Below are positions 36,499-45,600 of a stretch of 64,000 nt of DNA, in pieces. The stretch spans positions 1 to 64,000 of the forward strand of contig NZ_KQ948851.1 in the NCBI RefSeq assembly GCF_001514215.1, read 5' to 3'. The position numbers and the translations under genes are program-made. How positions within the stretch are numbered: position 1 is the first letter of the stretch; each line of letters begins with the position of its first letter. The notes beneath the pieces were generated by a model. It ran no database searches and had not been told where the DNA came from. It worked only from the letters and a program-made list of their open reading frames with translations. The stretch comes from Streptomyces bungoensis (GTDB lineage Bacteria; Actinomycetota; Actinomycetes; Streptomycetales; Streptomycetaceae).

Positions 36499-37260
36499 TC
36501 AGTGGTCGGAGGCGGCGTGGGCGGAGCCTGGGTCGGCTCCGGCCGCCTGCCGACGGGCCTGTAGCCCCTCTTCCCGTTGGGGTCCAACCGCGGTCGAATT
36601 TCGGTCACTGGTCGTGTCTCCGTCTGCAGTCACGGGAGCTACTTCGATGAAGTCGAGATACTCCACATCATCCATCCGAATATAGAGCCCGCCGGAATCT
36701 TCCAGCGGGCGTTCGAACAGTCCGGTGGCGGACACGGCCCAAGCGGTCTGCAGATACAGGTCCGGGGCTTGCGGGTAGCTCGACGTGTAGGAGTCTTCGC
36801 CGTAGTACCCCCCGATCCAACGGCCGCTCTTCAGCCGCGCCCGCACCAGGCAGTGGCTCCGACTCTGGAAGATCCAGTCCCATGCCGTGGGGGTCGGGTC
36901 ATAGGTCGACCCTCTGCCTCGCGACCTCAGCCAGGACGTGAGCCATGCGGCGACAGCCGGAACGGCTATCAACAGGGTTGCCGCCGTCAGCGCCGCGACA
37001 CGCGGATTCTCTGTCGCACCCGTCAGCCAGCCGTTGCGACGGTCGTAGACCCGGTGCACCAACCAGGGGCCGGCGAGCACGACGTAGACGGTGTCGAGAG
37101 CGATGCCCGCGGTCACCGCCCGGAGTACGCGTTCGCCCAGGTCTCTGTGGACCGGGGCCAGGCCGCGCGCTCGTTCGCGGACGAACTGGTAGGTCACGCC
37201 GGGCAAGACCAGGAAAAGCACGATCCCTACCTGGGCGACTGTCGAGGGCGCGTGCGGCAT
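36499..37260 (-). CDS. DUF6338-like membrane protein
   Basis: About 253 residues. Three membrane segments are visible: AQVGIVLFLVLPGVTYQFV near the N-terminus, a second around GIALDTVYVVLAGPWLV, and a third AALTAATLLIAVPAVAAWL. A cytoplasmic domain follows (WDWIFQSRSHCLVRARLKSG, GGYYGEDSYTSSYPQAPDLY, RMDDVEYLDFIEV), the pattern of DUF6338-type proteins, whose function I do not know. ATG 37260 with AAGGAC upstream; longer in-frame extension to 37383 has poor codon use. It is divergent from the CHAT gene across 146 bp, and both have lower G+C than neighbours, so they probably arrived together. A membrane-damaging effector is one possibility. Confidence 0.7.
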   Translation of the reverse strand: MPHAPSTVAQVGIVLFLVLPGVTYQFVRERARGLAPVHRDLGERVLRAVTAGIALDTVYVVLAGPWLVHRVYDRRNGWLTGATENPRVAALTAATLLIAVPAVAAWLTSWLRSRGRGSTYDPTPTAWDWIFQSRSHCLVRARLKSGRWIGGYYGEDSYTSSYPQAPDLYLQTAWAVSATGLFERPLEDSGGLYIRMDDVEYLDFIEVAPVTADGDTTSDRNSTAVGPQREEGLQARRQAAGADPGSAHAASDH

Positions 37261-37349
37261 CGGCGTGTGTCCTTCCGGATGGCTCAGGCAGCGAGCTTCT
37301 GCAGCGGATCTGGTGGCTGGAAGTCCTCTAGTATCGCGGCAACTTGCAG

Positions 37350-37375
37350 GTGCCACAGACTTACTGCCGTGGCAC
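37350..37375. promoter_or_regulatory. Inverted repeat in DUF6338/CHAT divergent promoter region
   Basis: GTGCCAC and GTGGCAC, 12 bases apart, lie 32 bp before the CHAT start. A TAGTAT hexamer at 37329-37334 may be a -10 element. Candidate operator or hairpin in the CHAT leader. Confidence 0.35.
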
Positions 37376-37406
37376 TTGTGCATTTTTGCGAAGCTGGGGG
37401 CGCCTG

Positions 37407-40265
37407 ATGCGAGACAACCTCTTCCGGATGCGTACCACCTGGGTCGACAGCCTCACGGCTCGGGTCTGTCGCGAGCTGGGGCCCGACCCGAGCCGTTACG
37501 ACATGTTCCCCTCATGGGTCGCAGACGAGCCGCCGGCGCTCGCCGCCCTGCTGGCCCGCATCGCTGCGGAAGACATCACGGGCAGCTCTCCGCAGGCCAT
37601 CAGTGACCACCTGCGATCGAGCGCTCTTGTCGATTCCAGGGTGCCCGGTCCCGTGGTTGTGAGAGACCTCGTCATGCCTGTTCTGCGCACGGTTCGAAAG
37701 CGAGGTGTTCCGTGGGAACGGTGGTGGGACGTCTCCGGGTTCCATGTGCTACTGATCGAGTTGTGGGCTGGACGCCGACTTGCGACCCAATCCACGGAGA
37801 CGGTACGCGAGGAACTGACGAGCGTTTGGCGCCTCCCGAACCAGGCCCTGGAAACCTTCCTCCGCAACGCGGCAGATCCCTACGTCTCATTGCCGCCGGA
37901 CCTCCTTCACGAATCAGCCACCGGAAGGGCGAGTGTGTGTCTGCAAGCCCTTGTCTCCGGTGGCTGGATCAAGATCAATCGGACGGAAGACGTCCTGCGA
38001 GCCAGACCGGGGCTGACTGACAGACCTGATCTCGCGGAGGTCGCGAAGCGCCTGCATCGCCGCATGGATCTGGAGAACACAGTAGACCGCGTCAGGGACC
38101 ATTCGGTGGAATTCCTCGCAGGGCTGCGTGAAGATCTTGAGACATGGGACGCCCAGATGGTCGAGGTCATGTCTCACCTGACGGCATATGAACTCGCATT
38201 GCTGACGTCCGAGACGGGGGACGATCAATATGCAGAAGAGTGCCTCGTGGAAGGAAAGGGTTTTTATAAAGCCCCTCTGTTGGGTGACGATGCGCTCTTG
38301 TGGGAACCGAAGCAGAGCGATTTGAGCGCTTCGGTACCCGACTGGATGGTCGAAGAAATCGTCACTTGTGGGACCCGCTTTTTTCATACACGGGTGGGTC
38401 CTCACCCAGTCTGGCTGGCCACGGCTGAGACGGGCTCTCATCTGGCATCCGTGCGAGCGTTGATGCAGACGGGAGCGCGATACGGGTTCGAAGTCGAGGA
38501 CTACGGCGACGACATCAAGATTTGGTTGCAGTTTCCCCTACCTCCCGGCGACCCGGGCCCTCCGATGCGTGCTCCATACATCTACTCCCTCGCCTGGGTG
38601 GAACATGCCTGGGAACTTCTGCATCTTGCGACCGTCGGATACACCCGCCTCGGCGTCGTCCGGCTGGTGGGCGACGGTGAAGTGAGGGCTGTGGGCAGCA
38701 TCTGGCTAGGACTACCGGCAGAGTTGCTCGTCCGGTGCAAGGACGCCGCGATCGCGGCGCTCCGTCGACTGATTGGCGACGAGACACAGAACATAAAGCA
38801 GAGGATGGCACTCGAAGGCGTTGACCAGGCCGCTGAGGCGGCCTTCCAGAGCTGTGAGAACGCGAAGAGCGAAGATATTCAGGACGAACTTGCTCTCGCC
38901 TCCGACACCACTGAGTTCCGACACTTCATGTCCGCCGCGCGCCGCCTCGCCGGGACGCGTGCACGGCAGGCCTTGCGCCTGCTAGATGGAGAAGGCGTGC
39001 ATGAGGCCAACGTGGAGTTGAAGGACGCTGTTGAAGAGCGGCAGCGCACTCTGGAACTCCTCAGGGCAACCGCGGGCCGAGGGAGGGTGCAAACGGGTTT
39101 CATTGGTGAAGCCGACATGCCTCTGCTGGATGAACGCACGGTTTTCATACACCTGATCAACCGGTTTGGGACGCTCCAGCTCGCCGCATGCAGGACTCGT
39201 GCGGGCCGCGCGCACTTCGATCTGGTTTCATGTGAGGAATTTCCTCTCGGGTATTTCCCTGAGGTCGTAAGAGGATGGGCAATGCTACCTCAGGATGCTC
39301 CCGAACGTTTGTGGTATCGCTTCCTGGGGCAAGCCCTCGCTGAATGCACCGAAATAGCTGAGGCGATCGCCGGCATGGTCGCGCGTCATGATTTTAGTCG
39401 GTTGATGCTCAGTCCCGCTGATCCGCTCGAACTACTACCGCTCCATGCCGCGACGCTTCATGCCCCGCGAACCGTGACACTGAGCGACCTTTTCGATCAC
39501 GTGGTTTACGCTCCCACAGCTCGTCTCGCGACGGCCATCGAAAGGTCCCAGCGGCAGCCAGCCGCGGTCGAGGTCCTTGTGGTGGCACACAGCGGTGATG
39601 GCGTGCCCGGCTTCGAGTCGATCGGCGGACCGCTCTGCGAGGCTGACCTGATCGCTGACATCCACGACCATGCGGAGGTCCTCGCGCAAGAGGAGGCGAC
39701 CCCCGACCGTGCTCTGGAGGCGATGTCCAGGGCGCGGATCGTCCATGTGGCGTCGCACGGCCTGACACACCTCAACCGCTGGGCTGCTGGACTCGTGCTG
39801 CAAGGCAGTTCGCTGGGAGCGGCCACGTTGACCACGAGCAGAATCCTCGCCGAAGGTACCTTCAGCAGCGTCGACCTGGTCATCCTGAACGCTTGCAGAA
39901 CGGGCACGCACGAAGGGACCGGTCGTACCGTGCAGACCCTGCGCAGTCTCGAGTCCGCGTTCCTGGCCCGCGGAGCGAAGGCGGTCGTCTCCACACTGTG
40001 GGAGATCACGGATCTGCAAGGCGTCGTCTTCTCTGCCGTGCTCCATGCCTATCTCGGAGCCGGTGTCGACCCTCACACCGCTTTCACCGACACCGCTCGA
40101 TACCTCCGGGCGGGGCAGTGGCAATGGTTCCTCCAGGGAGGGCCATTGCTCTCCGCCGAGTCGGCCATCGACTCGGTGCTTCCGGACTGGCGAAGCCACA
40201 TGGATCAACAGGCCGCCGAGAACCCGCTGTTCTGGGCTGCTTTCAAGATCACCGGTACGATGTGA
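37407..40265 (+). CDS. CHAT-domain caspase-like protease with large N-terminal sensor region
   Basis: 952 residues. The C-terminal ~300 are a CHAT protease: VLVVAHSGDG, the His in IVHVASHGLTH, the Cys in DLVILNACRTGTHEGTG, then SAFLARGAKAVVSTLW and the ending NPLFWAAFKITG. The N-terminal ~650 residues show no repeat or domain I recognise; they are mostly helical with a stretch (AFQSCENAKSEDIQDELALA) likely coiled. CHAT proteases are executioners in several defence systems, where a partner triggers cleavage of a target. The likely partner is the divergent DUF6338-like membrane protein. G+C content is clearly lower than around (for example 38221-38280 is about 45% by hand count), a sign of horizontal transfer. 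Start ATG 37407 after GGGGG; a second ATG at 37428 is possible. Confidence 0.85.
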   Translation: MRDNLFRMRTTWVDSLTARVCRELGPDPSRYDMFPSWVADEPPALAALLARIAAEDITGSSPQAISDHLRSSALVDSRVPGPVVVRDLVMPVLRTVRKRGVPWERWWDVSGFHVLLIELWAGRRLATQSTETVREELTSVWRLPNQALETFLRNAADPYVSLPPDLLHESATGRASVCLQALVSGGWIKINRTEDVLRARPGLTDRPDLAEVAKRLHRRMDLENTVDRVRDHSVEFLAGLREDLETWDAQMVEVMSHLTAYELALLTSETGDDQYAEECLVEGKGFYKAPLLGDDALLWEPKQSDLSASVPDWMVEEIVTCGTRFFHTRVGPHPVWLATAETGSHLASVRALMQTGARYGFEVEDYGDDIKIWLQFPLPPGDPGPPMRAPYIYSLAWVEHAWELLHLATVGYTRLGVVRLVGDGEVRAVGSIWLGLPAELLVRCKDAAIAALRRLIGDETQNIKQRMALEGVDQAAEAAFQSCENAKSEDIQDELALASDTTEFRHFMSAARRLAGTRARQALRLLDGEGVHEANVELKDAVEERQRTLELLRATAGRGRVQTGFIGEADMPLLDERTVFIHLINRFGTLQLAACRTRAGRAHFDLVSCEEFPLGYFPEVVRGWAMLPQDAPERLWYRFLGQALAECTEIAEAIAGMVARHDFSRLMLSPADPLELLPLHAATLHAPRTVTLSDLFDHVVYAPTARLATAIERSQRQPAAVEVLVVAHSGDGVPGFESIGGPLCEADLIADIHDHAEVLAQEEATPDRALEAMSRARIVHVASHGLTHLNRWAAGLVLQGSSLGAATLTTSRILAEGTFSSVDLVILNACRTGTHEGTGRTVQTLRSLESAFLARGAKAVVSTLWEITDLQGVVFSAVLHAYLGAGVDPHTAFTDTARYLRAGQWQWFLQGGPLLSAESAIDSVLPDWRSHMDQQAAENPLFWAAFKITGTM

Positions 40266-40274
40266 GTCATCTTC

Positions 40275-40416
40275 CTAGCTCAAGTCCCGTCGGCTCTCGG
40301 CCAGGCACCTCTGCCACAGCGCGTACGAGCGCCGTGCCTCGCGAAGTGACTCTCCGGCGAACCGCTCGTCGGCGAACCCTGCCTCGGCGGCCTGTTCGAC
40401 CACGGTCACCAGGTGC
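40275..40416 (-). pseudogene. 3' fragment of an unidentified gene
   Basis: The minus-strand frame ending with TAG at 40275-40277 has good codon use over ~45 residues (VTVVEQAAEAGFADERFAGE, LREARRSYALWQRCL) and then continues into the antisense of the truncated mcrC gene. It reads like the C-terminus of a helical protein whose 5' part was replaced by mcrC sequence. I cannot name the family. Confidence 0.4.
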
Positions 40417-41442
40417 GTGGCCACGCGTGTGTTGCGGATCACGCCCAAACTGCCCATCCGGCGTGTGTTCTTCCTCCTCGGCTACAGCCTCGACCTGGGC
40501 GGCTGGCGGGACGGAGACGTGGACGTCGCCGGGTACGACGAACTGCTGCCCGCCATTGCCCACGCCGTCGAGCGGCAGACGGACCGCGCGCTGCGGCAAG
40601 GGCTTCTGCAGGGCTACCGAAGCACCGAGGCCACGGCGTTCGTCGTCCGTGGCCGGGTTCGCGAGGCGGACCAGATCCGGCGCCGGTTCGGTGCCCCGTT
40701 GCCCGCCGAGATCGCGTACGACGAATTCACCACGGATATCGCGGAGAACCGCATTCTGCGCGCCGCGGTGGAACGCCTCCTACGCCTGCCTGGCGTGCCC
40801 GGAGCCGTACGGACACGTCTTGCCCACCAGCGGGCCAGGCTCGCGGAGGTCACCCCACTCGTGAGGGGGAAGCCGCTCCCCGGATGGCAGCCGAGCCGTC
40901 TCAACGCCCGGTATCACCACGCTCTCCGCCTGGCGGGACTCGTACTGGACAACGCATCCGCCGAGCATCTGCCGGGTGGGGTACGGATGAACGGCTTCCT
41001 GTTCGACATGAACACGGTCTTCGAGGACTTCGTCTGCGTCGCGCTCCGGGAGGCCCTGAGCGCGTACGGTGGGCACGCCGCGCTGCAGGCCAGGAACGTC
41101 TATCTGGATGAAGCCGGGGTCATCCGCATGCGACCGGACCTCGTCTGGTACGACGATTCGGGAGCCCCACTGGTCGTGGCCGACGCCAAGTACAAGCTGG
41201 GTAAGCCGCACGGCTATCCCGATGCAGACCTGTACCAAATGCTGGCCTATTCCATTTCTCTGGGCGTCAAGGACGGCCATCTGGTGTACGCCAAGGGCAA
41301 CGCACCGCACCCGGGCCACTTGGTGCGGCACTCAGGGATAGCGCTGCACCAACACGCACTAAATCTCGACCGGCCCTCATCGACGCTCATCAGAGAGATC
41401 CACGCTCTGGCCGCACGCATGGTGCGGCTTCGACTGGGCTGA
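40417..41442 (+). pseudogene. mcrC: McrC-like restriction endonuclease subunit, N-terminus missing
   Basis: The 341 visible residues match McrC-family proteins from LRITPKLPIRRVFFLLGYS onward (GWRDGDV, FVVRGRVREADQIRRRFG, IAYDEFTTDIAENRIL, RLNARYHHALRLA, GFLFDMNTVFEDFV). The PD-(D/E)xK nuclease centre is present: MRPDLVWYDD and VADAKYK. Normal McrC proteins carry roughly 60-70 more residues before this point; here the frame starts abruptly at GTG 40417, in a segment shared antisense with a fragment of another gene, so the 5' end seems deleted. No McrB-type AAA GTPase is next to it. It is probably a remnant, though the nuclease domain is complete and could be expressed from an internal start. 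Confidence 0.72.
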
Positions 41443-41631
41443 GCTTCTGGGTCACAGCACGATTCCAGTGGTTGCCAGTGCGCACGTTGCGCCCCGCATG
41501 GCAACCCGCAAGGGCCGCTGCCGCAGTCCGTCGCCCCGCGCTCCCGCCGTCTCACGAGACCCCGGAGAACCACCCACTCGTTCCCGCGCGTCCTTCCTTA
41601 CGGTGTCACCAACGACGGCCAGGGAGGAAGC

Positions 41632-42045
41632 GTGCAGCAGCCGAGGACGGTGCTCGCCGAGCGCATCGCCGAGCGGAGAAGGGGAGGCGACGACCCCCGC
41701 GCCCTGGTCGGCGAGATGCGCCGTTCGGTCCTTCTGGTGCCGGTGGCCGGCGGCGGGTTGTGGTCGGTGCGGGCGGGCGGGGTGCGGTGGGTCTGCGGGT
41801 TCACCGACGAGGCCGCCCTGGCCCGGTTCGCCCTCCACCAGGCCCCCGGTGACCAGCCGTTGGACTACGCGGCCCTGCTGGGCGCACGCATAGTCGACGA
41901 GCTCGTGCCCGCCCTGGGCGAGCCCGCCGGGCTCGCCGTCGACATCGCCACCGAGGACGGGGCGATGTTCTTCCCGCCGGTCGCCGGCATCGTCCCCGAC
42001 GCGGTCGCCGTCGACGCCGGCCCGGCGGGGGAGGTGCGGTCGTGA
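41632..42045 (+). CDS. SseB-like protein of a polymorphic toxin locus
   Basis: 137 residues. TVLAERIAERRRGGDDPRAL, VLLVPVAGGGLWSV, WVCGFTDEAALARFA and FPPVAGIVPDAVAVD fit the SseB N-terminal domain, a small fold common next to WXG/ESX-type and RHS toxin genes in Streptomyces. GTG 41632 follows GGGAGGA. The stop overlaps the next gene's GTG (GTGA), which starts a three-gene run. Probably a chaperone or adaptor for the secreted toxin; inferred from position. Confidence 0.7.
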   Translation: MQQPRTVLAERIAERRRGGDDPRALVGEMRRSVLLVPVAGGGLWSVRAGGVRWVCGFTDEAALARFALHQAPGDQPLDYAALLGARIVDELVPALGEPAGLAVDIATEDGAMFFPPVAGIVPDAVAVDAGPAGEVRS

Positions 42046-42695
42046 GCGGCGACGGCAAGGACCTCCGGCTGGACAAGGAGTCCGTCGCCAAGTTCACCCA
42101 GGGCCTGGGTGCGACCATCGACCAGCTCGGCGACCTCGGTGGCGCCACCGGTTCCGTCATGGGCAAGGGCTTCTCGGAGCTGGCGATGACGGGGATGGAG
42201 GCCGGACACCACGGCCTCTCGGTCGACTTCGAGGACTTCTGCGAGTCCTGGGAGTGGGGCGTGCGCGCCCTGGTGCGGGACGCCAGCGAGATCGCGAACC
42301 GGCTCGGCCTGGCGGCCGGCACCCTGTGGGAGGAGGACCAGTACGTCGCGGGCTCGCTGAAGGTGGGCGCCAACTCCGTGTTCGGCGGCAACCCCCACGC
42401 CAGCGAGGAGGAGATCGCCAAGCAGGGCTGGGGCGACATCTTCACCCCGGACTACCTGCACCCCGACTACAGCGCCGAGTCGTTCGACAAGGCAGGGCAC
42501 GACATGGCGCAGACCTGGAAGGACACCGGCCGCAGCGTCCTCACCGAAGGCCAGGGCGGCCGGCAGTCGGAGTTGCTCAACAAGGCGTTCGGGATCTCCG
42601 ACGACCAGTGGAACCAGGCGCTGGACGACACCTTCGGGCCGTCGCCGGAGGAACGCGCGCAGCAGCAACAGCAGGGTGAGTCCGGGGGGAACTGA
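42042..42695 (+). CDS. WXG/ESX-like accessory protein upstream of RHS toxin
   Basis: 217 residues, acidic and mostly helical, without signal peptide or membrane helix. LRLDKESVAKFTQGLGATID and FCESWEWGVRALV recall WXG100/ESX-like helical pairs. The middle (QGWGDIFTPDYLHPDYSAES) and a Gln-rich end are unassigned. GTG 42042 overlaps the SseB-like stop, and the RHS gene starts two bases after its stop, so it is in the same operon and probably helps secretion or folding of the toxin. Confidence 0.6.
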   Translation: MSGDGKDLRLDKESVAKFTQGLGATIDQLGDLGGATGSVMGKGFSELAMTGMEAGHHGLSVDFEDFCESWEWGVRALVRDASEIANRLGLAAGTLWEEDQYVAGSLKVGANSVFGGNPHASEEEIAKQGWGDIFTPDYLHPDYSAESFDKAGHDMAQTWKDTGRSVLTEGQGGRQSELLNKAFGISDDQWNQALDDTFGPSPEERAQQQQQGESGGN

Positions 42696-42697
42696 CG

Positions 42698-45600
42698 GTG
42701 GGCATCGGCGACTTCATCAGCGACATCACGCCCGACTCGGTCGAGGACAAGATCGAGCACGGCGTCGAGTGGGTGGGCGACCGGGTCGAGGACGCGGGCA
42801 ACTGGACCGCCGACCGGTTGCAGGACGTCGGCTGGGACTCCGGCGCCGACTGGGTGCGCCAGCAGTCCCGTTCGCTCGCCAACCGGCTGGGCGCCGAGGT
42901 CGACGAGATGGACCTCGGGCAGACCGAGGACAAGACCAAGCTGATCTACGGCAGCCCGAGCAAGATCAACGCCGTGGCCGCGAAGCTCCGCGCCTTCGAG
43001 TCGTCGTTCAACGAGACCGGCGACGGTCTCAGGGGCCTCGACACCTCCCGGCTCAAGGGCGAGGCGGCCGACGCGCTGCGCACCACCGTCGGCAAGCAGC
43101 CGCACCGCTGGTACACGGCGGGTGAGGCCTGCGTCAAGGCGATCAGCGCGCTGGAGTCGTTCGCCGACACGGTCACCTGGGCCCAGGGCCAGGCGCAGAC
43201 GGCGATCGACAAGTGGAAGGCGGGCGTCAAGGCGTCCGAGGACGCCGCCGACGCCCACCGCAAGAAGGTCGACGACTACAACAAGGCCGTCGACCACTAC
43301 AACGCCCAGCCCGCCGACAAGCGGAACCCGTCCTCGCTCCCGCCGCGCCCCGCCGAGACGTTCGACGACCCCGGCAAGAAGCTGATGAAGGACGCGCAGG
43401 ACATCCTGGCCGAGGCCCGCAAGCAGCGGAACTCGGCCGCGGAGACCGCGCGCTCCGCGGTGCGCGCCGCCCGCGCCATGGCCCCGAAGAAGCCGTCCTA
43501 CGCCGAGCAGTTGCGCGACGGCTACGGCGAACTGCAGATCATGCAGGACCACGTGGCCGGGGGCCTGATCAAGGGCACCGCCGGGATCGTGAACTTCGTC
43601 CGCAGCGTCGACCCCATGGACCCGTACAACCTCACGCACCCGGCCGAGTACGCCACGTCCCTCAACAGCCTGGCCGCCGGCCTCGTCGTGGCCGCCAACG
43701 ACCCCGTCGGCACCGGCACTCAGATGGTCAAGGACTTCATGAAGGACCCGGCCGAGGGGTTCGGCCGGCTGATCCCCGACATTGTGCTGACCGTGGCCAC
43801 CGACGGCGGCGGCGCGGCGGTGAAGGGCGTGCGCATCGCCGAGGACGCCTCCGAGGCCTCGAAGGTGCGCAGGCTCGTCGACGACGTCGAGGACGGGACC
43901 CACAGGCGCCCGGACGGGGAGCGCCTCACCGACGGCTCCGACCCGGTGGACCTCGCCACCGGCCGGATGTTCCTGCCCCAGACCGACGTGGAGATCCCCG
44001 GAATCCTGCCGCTGCTTTTCACCCGGCGCACCGAGTCCGGCCTGACCGCCGGCCGCTTCCTGGGGCCGTCGTGGACGTCCACGGTGGACGAGCGGCTGGA
44101 GATCGACGCCGTCGGCGTCGTCCACGTCACCGCCGACGGCCTCCTGGTCACCTACCCGCACCCGGTCCCCGGCGACCCCACCCGGCCGCGGCCGGACACG
44201 ACCACGACGCGCATGCTGCTCGCCCGGGACACCGACGGCGACTACACGCTGACCGACCCCGACTCGGGCGTGGTCCGCCGCTTCACGGCCCCGGTGGGCG
44301 CCGAACCGGGAGGCGACGGCACCGCCTGGCTGTCCGGCATCAGCGACCGGGGCGGCCACACCGTCACCGTCGACCGGGCGGACGACGGACTGCCGCTCGC
44401 CCTCGTCCACTCCGCGGGCCACCAGGTACGACTGGCCACCGCCGACGGCCGGGTGACCGCGCTCCTCCTCACGGGCGCCGGGGAGGACGGCGCGGACCTG
44501 CCGCTGATCGGCTACGGCTACGAGAACGGCGACCTCACCACCGTCACCCGCCCGTCCGGCGCCGTCACCGCCTTCGACTACGACGAACGCCACCGCGTCA
44601 TCGCCTGGACCGACTCCAACAACCGCCGCTACGACTACGTCTACGACGACCGGGACCGGGTCGTCGCCGAGGGCGGCGAGGCCGGCCACGTCCAGATCAC
44701 CCTGGCGTACACCGACCCCGACCCCGAGACCGGCCACCGCACCACCACGCTCACCACCGCCGACGGCCGGGCCACCCGGCACCTGATCGGCTCGCACTGC
44801 CGGATCCTGGCCACCACGGACGCGCTCGGCCACACCACCCGCTTCCGCCACGACGCGCACGGCAACCTGCTGTCCCGCACCGACCCGCTCGGCGCCACGC
44901 ACGCCTTCACCTACGACGACGAGGGCCGGCTGGTGTCGGCCGTCCGCCCGGACGGCTCCGAACTGCGCGTCGTACGCGGCCCGTTCGGGCTGCCGACGGA
45001 GGTCGTCGGGCCGGACGGCGCCCGTACCGCGTACACCTACGACGAGCGCGGCAACCGTACGACGTACACCGACCCGGCCGGACACACCACCCGCATCACC
45101 TACGACGACGCGGGCCGCCCCACCTCGGTCACCGACGCCCTCGGCAACACCACCCGCGTGACGTGCGACGCGGCGGGGCGGACCGTGGCCGTGACCGACC
45201 CGTCCGGCGCCACCACCCGCACCGAGCGGGACGGGCTCGGCCGCCCGGTCCGGGTGACCGGCCCCACGGGCGGTGTCACCCGCCTGGAGTGGAACGCGGA
45301 CGGCCTGCTCGCCCGCCGCACCGGCCCGGACGGCGCGAGCGAGTCGTGGACCTACGACGGCGAGGGCAACTGCACGGCCCACACCGACGCCGCCGGAGGC
45401 GTCACGGCCTACGAGTACACCCACTTCGACCTCCCGCTCGCCACCACCCGGCCCGACGGCGCCCGGTACGCGTTCGAGCACGACGCCGACCTGCGCCTCA
45501 CCCGGGTCACCGGCCCGCAGGGCCTGAGCTGGACGTACGAGTACGACGCGGTCGGCAACACCGTCTGCGAGACCGACTTCGACGGACGCACCCTGACCTA

